In this document: positions 31,921 to 39,511 of the stretch, one piece after another
How the letters are laid out: each line of letters begins with the position of its first letter
How positions within the stretch are numbered: the stretch's first letter is position 1
Source of the DNA: an uncultured Bacilli bacterium
GTDB taxonomy: Bacteria; Bacillota_I; Bacilli_A; RF39; UBA660
Length of the DNA stretch: 64,000 nt
Assembly: GCA_910585045.1 (NCBI GenBank)
Contig: CAJUCD010000002.1
Location: forward strand, 124,001 to 188,000
Direction of reading: 5' to 3'
Program-made: the position numbers and the translations under genes
Notes under the pieces: model-generated
Told to the model about the DNA's origin: nothing
Databases searched by the model: none
The model's input: the letters and a program-made list of their open reading frames with translations, nothing else

Positions 31921-32860
31921 ATTGTTCTTTAAAAGTAGTTATTATTTCATTGTCTACTTTAAAAATAACATCTTCTATATTTAGAGTATCTTTTAATGAA
32001 AGGGCAATAGAGTATTTTACTTCTTCTTGAATATTTTTTTTATTAAAGTCTTCAAAGATACTGTTGTTAAAGCTTAATTCTATTTGATTCTCTAAAGTTT
32101 CATAGTTTTGTAATTCGGCACTAGATGCTAAATAGCTGATAAGGTTTGTTTCATGGATAGGTGAACTTTTTAATTCTTCTATAATTATTTCGACTTTGTT
32201 ATTATTATTGTTATCAATCTTAGTAACAGGTATATAATAAGTTAAATCGTTTTCTTTACCTATATAATAGATAGTTGTTTTAGTAAGATTTTTAATGTTT
32301 GTAATATCATAAGTTTTATTAATACCAAAATTACGGTCAAGAGTATTAGGTAGTTTTATATTAGATTGAGGTAAATATTCTAATTTGGAATCGTTTATAA
32401 ATATCATTATTTCTTTAATATTTTTAATTTCAGTTAAAGTATAAACTAGGGATTCAATTAATTTTTCTTCTAAGTTTTTTTCAACATTTAAAAATTCTTT
32501 AGAAAAATTAATTTTTAATAAACCATCATTTAAAGAAATACTATTTATTTTGGTATTTGCAGGGATGATTGCTTGAAAGTTTTTAGGAATGTATTCATGC
32601 TTATCACTTCCAATAGTTAAAGCTTGAATTAATTCTTTAGCTTGTGATATTTCATCAGTACTTTTAGTTGCAAGAGTGGTTCTAATGACATAATTATCTT
32701 TATTTATTAAATAAATAGGGGTTTTATTTATAGAAATATAATTAGTAGTAGTTTTAATTTTATTAAGAGAGCTATTAGAAGGAAAAAAATATAAAATACT
32801 TACAATAATTAAAGCTATAGTTGATACCATAATTCTTCTTAAAGCTTGTTCTTTTAGCAT
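31919..32860 (-). CDS. gerM: GerM-like sporulation protein with two GerMN domains
   Basis: 313 residues, anchored by an N-terminal hydrophobic segment (MVSTIALIIVSILYFF, about residues 11-27). Two repeats of the GerMN domain follow, about residues 60-165 and 195-300. The first contains IPANTKINSISLNDGLLKIN followed by FSKEF. In B. subtilis GerM acts in the intermembrane space with the SpoIIIA-SpoIIQ complex during engulfment. I use the ATG after AAGGTGAT (32860). No lipobox Cys is visible, unlike B. subtilis GerM. Adjacent minus-strand genes encode GerE-like and SpoIIIAH-like proteins. Confidence 0.85.
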   Translation of the reverse strand: MLKEQALRRIMVSTIALIIVSILYFFPSNSSLNKIKTTTNYISINKTPIYLINKDNYVIRTTLATKSTDEISQAKELIQALTIGSDKHEYIPKNFQAIIPANTKINSISLNDGLLKINFSKEFLNVEKNLEEKLIESLVYTLTEIKNIKEIMIFINDSKLEYLPQSNIKLPNTLDRNFGINKTYDITNIKNLTKTTIYYIGKENDLTYYIPVTKIDNNNNNKVEIIIEELKSSPIHETNLISYLASSAELQNYETLENQIELSFNNSIFEDFNKKNIQEEVKYSIALSLKDTLNIEDVIFKVDNEIITTFKEQ

Positions 32861-32904
32861 AAAAATCACCTTAATAAATATATACGAATAACTTTAGTTT
32901 TTTA

Positions 32905-32936
32905 GAATTAAAAAATCTCCAAAAAAGGAGATTTGA
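32905..32936 (-). terminator. Terminator after the gerE-like gene (minus strand)
   Basis: AAATCTCC and GGAGATTT form a perfect 8-bp stem with a 6-base loop, followed on the minus strand by a T-run. gerM therefore probably has its own promoter. Confidence 0.75.
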
Positions 32937-33143
32937 TTATAAAGTAATTTCGCCTAAGCGTATTAATTCCACGACTGCTCCAGCACGACCTTTCACTTCG
33001 AGCTTTTGCATGGCATTTGATATATGATTTCTAACAGTTTTTTCATTAATGTGTAGTTTATTTGCTATTTCTCTAGTTGATTTATTTTGGACTAATAATT
33101 CAAATATTTCTTGTTCTCTTTTAGTTAATAGACTTCTTTTCAC
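32937..33143 (-). CDS. gerE: GerE-like LuxR-type transcription factor
   Basis: A 68-residue protein that is only a LuxR/GerE HTH: LTKREQEIFELLVQNKSTRE followed by IANKLHINEKTVRNHISNAM and QKLEVKGRAGAVVELIRLGE. GerE of B. subtilis (74 residues) controls late mother-cell coat genes. The start is GTG after AAGGAAGG. The gene sits between spoIIIAH-like and gerM-like genes, which supports a sporulation role over a generic LuxR regulator. Confidence 0.85.
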   Translation of the reverse strand: MKRSLLTKREQEIFELLVQNKSTREIANKLHINEKTVRNHISNAMQKLEVKGRAGAVVELIRLGEITL

Positions 33144-33223
33144 ATATACCTTCCTTTCATATCTATAATATATCTATTTTATTTTATGTGAAAAGGAGGG
33201 AAATGGTTATGTTTTATGCCTAA

Positions 33224-33715
33224 TTATCCGAATTTTACAGTAATATACATATCAGATTTATATAAGTTTTGGATACTTCTAATAATGTTATTGGCAAGGG
33301 TAGTATCATGATTTTTGCTAGCTATTGTAACTTTAATGTTTTTTTCACTGATACTTACATAAGAGTCTAATTTGAATTCTTCTTTAATTTGCTTTTCAAT
33401 ATTAGTTTTCATACTTTCATTTTTGTTAATGCTTTGGATTTCTTCGTAGGCTTTATTTTTTTCTTCTAATGAGGCTGTATCGTTTAATAATACTCCTTCT
33501 AATTCAGCCATTTTTGCTACTAGAGCTTCTTCATCTGCTACTCGTAGAGCCACTAATGTTTCGTTTTCGCTAATTACAACTTCAGTTTTATCATTATCAG
33601 TGGCACTAACATTTAATGTGGAAAGTGTATCATCAGACATTGTGAGATAGTAAATACTTAAAACCATTATAAGAGAAAAAAGAGTTATAAACCATAAATT
33701 TTGTTTATTAATCAT
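33224..33715 (-). CDS. spoIIIAH: SpoIIIAH-like protein
   Basis: 163 residues. One N-terminal transmembrane segment (WFITLFSLIMVLSIYYLTM, about residues 7-25), a polar linker with a helix (about 60-110) and a C-terminal YscJ/FliF-like domain ending IRSIQNLYKSDMYITVKF. SpoIIIAH forms the mother-cell ring of the channel linking to the forespore SpoIIQ. None of the other seven spoIIIA genes is adjacent, so the gene is displaced from its normal operon. Confidence 0.85.
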   Translation of the reverse strand: MINKQNLWFITLFSLIMVLSIYYLTMSDDTLSTLNVSATDNDKTEVVISENETLVALRVADEEALVAKMAELEGVLLNDTASLEEKNKAYEEIQSINKNESMKTNIEKQIKEEFKLDSYVSISEKNIKVTIASKNHDTTLANNIIRSIQNLYKSDMYITVKFG

Positions 33716-33813
33716 ATTATTATCCTTTCTTGCTTACTAAAATATATGTGCGTAATTGATATTTATGTTTATTATTTTGGATATTAATGATATAATTTAT
33801 AGAGAGGTAAATT

Positions 33814-34575
33814 ATGTTAGATATTTTAGTTTATAGCTTTTTAATTTTTTTTATTTGTTCTTTTGTTGGTTATTTTATGGAAGTTTTATGGTGTTTTTTG
33901 GGGTCTAAAAAATTAGTAAATAGAGGTTTTTTATGTGGACCAGTAATTCCTATTTATGGGGTAGGAGCTCTTTTAATATTATTTACTTTACTTAGATATT
34001 ATAGTGATCCAGTTGTAGTGTTTGTTTTTGGTGTTATTATAACAAGTGCTTTAGAATATTTTACTTCTTTTCTTTTAGAAAAAATATTTCATAATAAGTG
34101 GTGGGATTATAGTACTAATAAGTATAATATAAATGGCAGAATATGTCTTAAAAATTCTTTTGCTTTTGGAGTGCTTTCATTAGTTATTATTTATTTTGTA
34201 GCTCCATTATTGTCATTGTTTTTTAAACTATTTAGCATTAAAACTTGGAGTATAATTGCTTTAGTACTTTTAATTATTTTGATTCTTGATATTATTTATT
34301 CAGTTGTTATTGCTTATAATCTCAGAAACAGAATTATAATTGTAGAAGAACTTAAGAATGAGAAAATTGCCAAAATTCCAGTTATCTTAGAAAAACGACT
34401 TAGAGATTCTATTCAAGGATTTAAAGCATTTCCAGCTAGACTTTTAAGAGCGTTTCCGGATTTGGAGAAACAATATCATAATTTCTTTGATTTAATGGTG
34501 AAATATAGAGAGCAAGATAAGATACGTAAAAAAGAAAATAAATTAAAGAAGCAAAATAATAAGAAAAGTAAATAA
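33814..34575 (+). CDS. Multi-pass membrane protein, putative ABC-transporter type IV (DUF1113)
   Basis: 253 residues with about five or six hydrophobic segments, and the family signature FVGYFMEVLWCF then NRGFLCGPVIPIYGVGALL, LEYFTSFLLEKIF and WWDYS--NINGRICLKNS. Members occur throughout Firmicutes and their transport role is unproven. The cytosolic tail (about residues 175-253) is strongly basic and Lys-rich. The start follows GAGAGGT. Monocistronic, with a hairpin downstream. Confidence 0.85.
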   Translation: MLDILVYSFLIFFICSFVGYFMEVLWCFLGSKKLVNRGFLCGPVIPIYGVGALLILFTLLRYYSDPVVVFVFGVIITSALEYFTSFLLEKIFHNKWWDYSTNKYNINGRICLKNSFAFGVLSLVIIYFVAPLLSLFFKLFSIKTWSIIALVLLIILILDIIYSVVIAYNLRNRIIIVEELKNEKIAKIPVILEKRLRDSIQGFKAFPARLLRAFPDLEKQYHNFFDLMVKYREQDKIRKKENKLKKQNNKKSK

Positions 34576-34600
34576 TAGTAGATTAATTATAAACTAATAA

Positions 34601-34627
34601 AAGGAGAAATAAAGGTTCTCTTTTTAT
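34601..34627 (+). terminator. Terminator after the DUF1113 gene
   Basis: AAGGAGAA pairs with TTCTCTTT (one G-T) around ATAAAGG, followed by T. Confidence 0.65.
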
Positions 34628-34715
34628 ATGTTTTAAAAAGTTTTTAATGAGAGCAAAATAAAAGTTTAGGCTTTAATCTTTTTTTCTATTTTGATATAAT
34701 ATATTTGGTGTTTAT

Positions 34716-36512
34716 ATGGAAACAAAAAATATTAGAAATTTTTCAATAATTGCACATATCGATCATGGTAAAAGTACTCTTGCTGATCGTATTTTAGAGT
34801 GCACAAATGCTCTTGATAAAAGAGAAATGAAAGAGCAAATGCTTGATAGTATGGATTTGGAACGAGAAAGAGGAATTACAATTAAACTTAATGCTGTAGA
34901 ACTTCATACTAATTATAATGGTGAAGAATATGTTTTAAATTTAATTGATACTCCAGGACATGTCGATTTTTCTTATGAAGTTTCACGGAGTTTAGCAGCT
35001 TGTGAAGGAGCAATTTTAGTAGTAGATGCGGCTCAAGGGATAGAAGCTCAAACAATTGCTAATTTATATTTAGCACTAAGTAATGATTTAAAGATTATTC
35101 CAGTTATTAATAAAATAGATTTACCTAATGCTAATGTTCCTAAAGTTTTAGAAGAATTAAAAAGAGTTTTTGGCTTTGAAGAAGATGAAGTTGTACTTTG
35201 TAGTGGGAAAACAGGTGAAGGTGTTCCTACACTTATTGAAGAAATAATTAAAAGAATTCCAGCGCCAAATGTTGTTTCATCAGATAAAACTCAAGCTTTG
35301 ATTTTTGATAGTCGTTTTGATGCATATCGTGGAGTTATAGCATTAGTTAAAATTGTAAGTGGGCAGTTAAGAGTTAAAGACAAAATTAAAATGATGGCAA
35401 CAAATTCTAGTTTTGAAATTGTAGAATTGGGAGTTAGTACGCCTAAAGAAGTAAAAAGAGATGTTTTGAATGTTGGTGAAGTTGGTTATGTGTGTGCTAG
35501 CATTAAAGATATTTCGAAAGTTAATGTTGGAGATACTATAACTTTAAATGATAATCCAGCTTTAGAACCGATAAAAGGATATCAACCAATGAAACCAATG
35601 GTTTATTCTGGTTTGTTTCCAGTAGAACCTAATCAATTTGAGGCTTTAAAAGAAGCTTTAAATAAGCTTAAACTTAATGATGCAGCTTTAGCTTTTGAAG
35701 CAGAGACATCTGATGCATTAGGGTTTGGTTTTAGGACAGGTTTTCTAGGTCTTTTACATATGGATGTTATTATGACTCGAATAGAAAGAGAATTTGGAAT
35801 TAATATTATTGCGACAAGTCCTAGTGTTATTTATGAAGTAACATTAACAAATGGTGAATTATTGTTGATTGATAGTCCTAATAAAATGCCAGATAGAGCT
35901 TTAATTAATACAATTAAAGAACCATTTATTTATACTAATATAATTGTTCCTAGTGAATATATTGGACCAATTATGGAACTATGTCAAGATAAAAGAGGTG
36001 TTTATAAATCAATGGAATATATTGATGAGGCCAGAGTTAATATTCATTATGAGATACCTTTATCAGAGATTGTTTATGATTTTTTTGATAAGTTAAAAAG
36101 CTATACTAAAGGATATGCTTCTTTTGATTATGAAATTTGTGGATATAGAGAATCTAGTTTGGTTAAAATGGATATTTTGTTAAATGGTTCAACTGTTGAT
36201 GCTTTATCAGTTGTGGTTCATAAAGATTTTGCTTATAGTAGAGGAAGAAGTATAGTTAAAAAATTAAAAGAATTAATTCCTAGACAAATGTTTGAACTAC
36301 CTATACAAGCTAGTGTTGGTTCTAAAGTAATTGCAAGAGAAACTATTAGTGCTATGCGAAAAAATGTACTTGCTAAATGTTATGGTGGAGATATATCTCG
36401 AAAGCGTAAACTTTTAGAGAAACAAAAAGAAGGTAAAAAGAAAATGAAAATGGTGGGAAGTGTAGAAGTTCCTCAAGAAGCCTTTTTAGCAGTATTAAGT
36501 GGGGAGGAGTAA
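34716..36512 (+). CDS. lepA: Elongation factor 4 (LepA)
   Basis: A ribosome-associated GTPase that assists translation and ribosome assembly under stress. 598 residues with G1 AHIDHGKSTLADR, G3 DTPGHVDF, G4 NKIDLP and the unique C-terminal domain (SVGSKVIARETISAMRKNVL then AKCYGGDISRKRKLL). The predicted leader is very short: TATAAT at 34695-34700 is only 15 bases before the ATG and the ribosome site is a minimal GGTG. Followed after one base by a small HTH-like gene. Confidence 0.97.
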   Translation: METKNIRNFSIIAHIDHGKSTLADRILECTNALDKREMKEQMLDSMDLERERGITIKLNAVELHTNYNGEEYVLNLIDTPGHVDFSYEVSRSLAACEGAILVVDAAQGIEAQTIANLYLALSNDLKIIPVINKIDLPNANVPKVLEELKRVFGFEEDEVVLCSGKTGEGVPTLIEEIIKRIPAPNVVSSDKTQALIFDSRFDAYRGVIALVKIVSGQLRVKDKIKMMATNSSFEIVELGVSTPKEVKRDVLNVGEVGYVCASIKDISKVNVGDTITLNDNPALEPIKGYQPMKPMVYSGLFPVEPNQFEALKEALNKLKLNDAALAFEAETSDALGFGFRTGFLGLLHMDVIMTRIEREFGINIIATSPSVIYEVTLTNGELLLIDSPNKMPDRALINTIKEPFIYTNIIVPSEYIGPIMELCQDKRGVYKSMEYIDEARVNIHYEIPLSEIVYDFFDKLKSYTKGYASFDYEICGYRESSLVKMDILLNGSTVDALSVVVHKDFAYSRGRSIVKKLKELIPRQMFELPIQASVGSKVIARETISAMRKNVLAKCYGGDISRKRKLLEKQKEGKKKMKMVGSVEVPQEAFLAVLSGEE

Positions 36513-36513
36513 A

Positions 36514-37107
36514 ATGGCATCTAAAGAAGAAAAAATAATTTTAGTGGTACATACATTTTTGAATAATCCGAACTGTACCCTTAAATCTTTAGCTATGTTG
36601 CCTGCTCTAGATGGTATATCAGCATCATCAATTCAAAGATATTTAAATGACCCTTTAGTGGAAACCATTTTTGGCGAAGATACTCATAGAAGAATTAAAG
36701 AAACTTTAAGACTAAAAGGAATAGAGGCTAAAAGAAAAGGGGGACTAACAAGTTTTCGCAATAATAATGTAATTAAAGGTGAAAATAGTTTATTTGTTGG
36801 TTCAGAAAAAGTTCAACCTGGTGAGGATAATGTTGCAAGGAAAATTAGGCATATACTTATTTTTGGCCAGTTATTTTTGAGTAATCCAAAGGCTTCTTTA
36901 CAAGATATTGCTGATATGTATAATGAAGCTAATCCTGACCAAGAACCTGTAACTAGAGATTATGTGTATGATTGTCTTAGCGAACATGAAAAGTATGATA
37001 TTTTTAGTGAAAATATAACGAAGCAACTTTCAATACAATTAGAACAAAGAAGAATTTTAGGTAACATAAATGGAGCATTAGCAACTAATAGTAGTAGAGG
37101 TAAGTAA
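36514..37107 (+). CDS. Protein with two tandem HTH-like repeats
   Basis: 197 residues. Two segments share a pattern: FLNNPNCTLKSLAMLPA with SASSIQRYLND (about residues 13-50) and FLSNPKASLQDIADMY with TRDYVYDCLSEH (about 120-160). Each reads like a SpoIIID-type helix-turn-helix, so DNA binding is likely. A basic linker (RRIKETLRLKGIEAKRKGG) separates them. ATG 36514 is chosen since GGGGAGGAG ends 5 bases upstream. It sits between lepA and hemW, both of which are usually followed by hrcA in Bacilli; this protein is not recognisably HrcA. Confidence 0.6.
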   Translation: MASKEEKIILVVHTFLNNPNCTLKSLAMLPALDGISASSIQRYLNDPLVETIFGEDTHRRIKETLRLKGIEAKRKGGLTSFRNNNVIKGENSLFVGSEKVQPGEDNVARKIRHILIFGQLFLSNPKASLQDIADMYNEANPDQEPVTRDYVYDCLSEHEKYDIFSENITKQLSIQLEQRRILGNINGALATNSSRGK

Positions 37108-37109
37108 AA

Positions 37110-38201
37110 ATGGATAAAATTAAATCTGTATATATTCATATTCCTTTTTGTAATAGTATTTGTTCTTATTGTGATTTTTGTAAGGTTGTTTATAATGATG
37201 ATTGGATTAAACCATATTTTGCACGTATGAGTGAAGAAATAGAAAATGCTTATATGGGAGAAGAAATAGAGACTTTATATATAGGTGGAGGTACTCCTAG
37301 CTGTTTAAGCTTAGAGGAATTAAAAACTTTATTTAAGGTTTTAGAAAAATTTAGAAAAAGTGCTAATATTGAATTTACTGTAGAATGTAATGTTAAAGAT
37401 TTAGAGCAAGAAAAGCTAGAATTCTTATATAAAAATGGTGTAAATCGTCTTAGTATTGGAATAGAATCTTTTAATAAAGAAAAACTTAAATTTATGAATA
37501 GAGAGGCAGATTTTAAAGATACAAAAAGAAAAATTGAACTTGCACGCAAAATAGGATTTAAAAATATTAATCTTGATTTAATGTATGCTATACCTGGAGA
37601 AAATGTTAAAGTTACAAAAAGTGATTTGCGATCTATATTAAAACTTAAACCAGAGCATATAAGTACTTATAGCTTGATAATTGAGAAAAATACATTAGTC
37701 GGCTTAAATAAAATAAAGCCAATAGAGGAAGAAAGAGACCTTAAAATGTATGATACTATATGTAAAATGCTTACAAAAGCGGGCTATGAACATTATGAAG
37801 TGTCAAATTTTTCTCGAAAAGGTTTTGAATCTAAACATAATTTAACTTATTGGGATAATAAAGAATATTATGGATTTGGAGTAGGTGCAAGTGGTTATGT
37901 GGCAGCGGTTAGATATGAAAATACTAAAAGTTTAACGGAATATTTAAAAGGTAATTTTGTTAGCTCTAAAGCTTTAATGAGTAAAGTTGATAATATGGAA
38001 AATGAACTTATTTTAGGTTTTAGAAAGCTAAAAGGAATTAATTTAGAAAAATTCTTTGATAAATTTGAAGAAAATATGCAAAATATTTTTCCTATTAAGC
38101 CTTTAATAAAAAATGGTGATTTGATATATAAAGATGGTTATGTATATATAAATCCTAAAAAGTTATATGTAATGAATGAAATACTTATTAAACTTATTTA
38201 A
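37110..38201 (+). CDS. hemW: HemW-like radical SAM protein (heme chaperone family)
   Basis: 363 residues. The cluster motif CNSICSYCDFCK (CxxxCxxC plus an extra Cys) begins at residue 13. It is followed by TLYIGGGTPSCLS, NRLSIGIESFN, LDLMYAIPGE and HISTYSLIIEKNT, all typical of HemW/coproporphyrinogen-oxidase-like proteins. The C-terminal HTH-like domain is present. Immediately downstream of the HTH gene. Its position after lepA is conserved in Firmicutes. The role is heme trafficking or maturation, not heme synthesis. Confidence 0.92.
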   Translation: MDKIKSVYIHIPFCNSICSYCDFCKVVYNDDWIKPYFARMSEEIENAYMGEEIETLYIGGGTPSCLSLEELKTLFKVLEKFRKSANIEFTVECNVKDLEQEKLEFLYKNGVNRLSIGIESFNKEKLKFMNREADFKDTKRKIELARKIGFKNINLDLMYAIPGENVKVTKSDLRSILKLKPEHISTYSLIIEKNTLVGLNKIKPIEEERDLKMYDTICKMLTKAGYEHYEVSNFSRKGFESKHNLTYWDNKEYYGFGVGASGYVAAVRYENTKSLTEYLKGNFVSSKALMSKVDNMENELILGFRKLKGINLEKFFDKFEENMQNIFPIKPLIKNGDLIYKDGYVYINPKKLYVMNEILIKLI

Positions 38202-38225
38202 GAAAAGCATAGTCTTTTCTTTTTT
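38199..38225 (+). terminator. Terminator after hemW
   Basis: AAGAAAAG and CTTTTCTT pair over 8 bp around CATAGT, followed by T. Confidence 0.7.
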
Positions 38226-38251
38226 GTTTATAATAATTTTAGGTGGATAAA

Positions 38252-38647
38252 ATGTTAAAAGAACTAAAAATTTTAAATGGAGAGCTATCTTTAGAATTTG
38301 ATAGTTTAAATACTATATATACAGTTAATTTATCTAATGATGATAATATGCTTTTGTTAGAATATAAAATAGATGAAAATGATAATATTTCGATTAAAGG
38401 CAATAATTTAATTGAAGGTAAAAATGAAGTTGTTATAACAGTTTATAATGATAAGAATAGTACAAGTTATTATTTAGAGGTTTATAAGGATAGTAGTACA
38501 AATGTAGTATTAAATACTAGCAAAGAGGTTGGGATAAATGTTGCTAAAACAGAGATGCCAGATTATGTAGTTCCTTCTATTGCGGTAGTTTGTTTTTTAA
38601 CGATTTTATTTTTATTTGTTCTTTTATTTAAAAAAAGTAAAAAATAA
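38252..38647 (+). CDS. Cadherin-like beta-sandwich protein with C-terminal anchor
   Basis: 131 residues. The first 80 match the cadherin-like beta-sandwich found in bacterial surface proteins: LKILNGELSLEFDSLNTIYT, IKGNNLIEGKNEVVITVYN, SYYLEVYKD. A C-terminal transmembrane segment follows (VVPSIAVVCFLTILFLFVLLF) with a Lys-rich end. No N-terminal signal is evident, so topology is uncertain: a tail-anchored protein with the domain in the cytosol, or exported. ATG 38252 is used since GGTGG lies just upstream. Confidence 0.7.
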   Translation: MLKELKILNGELSLEFDSLNTIYTVNLSNDDNMLLLEYKIDENDNISIKGNNLIEGKNEVVITVYNDKNSTSYYLEVYKDSSTNVVLNTSKEVGINVAKTEMPDYVVPSIAVVCFLTILFLFVLLFKKSKK

Positions 38648-38731
38648 TTATTTTATTATTTTTGGGAGATTAATCATTTAAAATTAGAGTGTAGATTTAT
38701 ACAAAATTAAAAGGATTTCATTATTTTTGAA

Positions 38732-38757
38732 CAGATTTTAAAAAATCTGTTTTTTGC
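38732..38757 (+). terminator. Terminator upstream of comEA
   Basis: CAGATTT and AAATCTG form a stem with an A-rich loop, followed by TTTTTT. It ends the cadherin-like gene's transcript. Confidence 0.75.
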
Positions 38758-38803
38758 GTTAGTAAAAAAACTTTGTTACAATGCAAGTGGAAAGGAGGTA
38801 TAT

Positions 38804-39511
38804 ATGCAAGATGTTATTTGTTTCATAAAAAGAAATGTTCGTGATATTTTTTTATTTAGTCTTATTTTAATAGTTTTGGGTTTAGTTTTATATAAGTTTT
38901 ATTTTACAAGTTCACAAAATGAATTAGATAGTTCTTTGGTTGTAGCCTTAAATAATGAAGAAGAAGTTTTAAAAGAGAATCTAGAAGAAAAGAAAGCTTT
39001 TAATGTTGATGTTAAAGGAGCAGTAAAAAAACCTGGAGTATATATGGTGGCAGAGGAAGCTATTGTAAATGATGTAATAAACTTGGCAGGTGGATTTAAT
39101 AGTAATGCTTATAAAAATGGAATAAATCTTAGTAAAAGAGTTAATGATGAAATGGTAATTTATGTTTATACAAAAACAGAAATAAAGAATAAAGATAATG
39201 TTGTTACAGTAGAAAGTGTAAATGATACATGTAAGACTCCAGATTATAGTATTTGTGAATGTATAGATAAAAAAGAAAGTATTATCGAAAATGGCAATAA
39301 TGAAGGAGAAAACAGTACTAATATTATAAATATTAATACTGCTAATGCAGAACAACTTACTAGTTTAACAGGCATTGGTGAGGCTAAAGCAAAAGCTATA
39401 ATTGAATATAGGAATGTTAATGGTGCTTTTAAAAGTATAGATGATATTATGGAAGTGTCTGGTATAGGAGAATCTGTTTTTGTTAAGATTAAAGATCATA
39501 TTACAATCTAA
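38804..39511 (+). CDS. comEA: ComEA, DNA-uptake receptor
   Basis: A membrane-anchored DNA-binding protein of the competence machinery. 235 residues: an N-terminal TM (IFLFSLILIVLGLVLYKFYF), an SLBB domain (about 65-125, VDVKGAVKKPGVYMV) and a C-terminal helix-hairpin-helix pair (INTANAEQLTSLTGIGEAKA with IDDIMEVSGIGESVFVKI). It overlaps the comEC start by 32 bases. The start has AAAGGAGG upstream. Transformation ability is inferred from this pair only; no pilus genes are in the window. Confidence 0.94.
   Translation: MQDVICFIKRNVRDIFLFSLILIVLGLVLYKFYFTSSQNELDSSLVVALNNEEEVLKENLEEKKAFNVDVKGAVKKPGVYMVAEEAIVNDVINLAGGFNSNAYKNGINLSKRVNDEMVIYVYTKTEIKNKDNVVTVESVNDTCKTPDYSICECIDKKESIIENGNNEGENSTNIININTANAEQLTSLTGIGEAKAKAIIEYRNVNGAFKSIDDIMEVSGIGESVFVKIKDHITI

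Noticed and set aside
38981..39355. 124-codon minus-strand frame inside comEA
   Set aside because: Phe/Ile/Asn-rich composition is the usual complement of A+T-rich coding DNA; comEA domains are clear on the plus strand.
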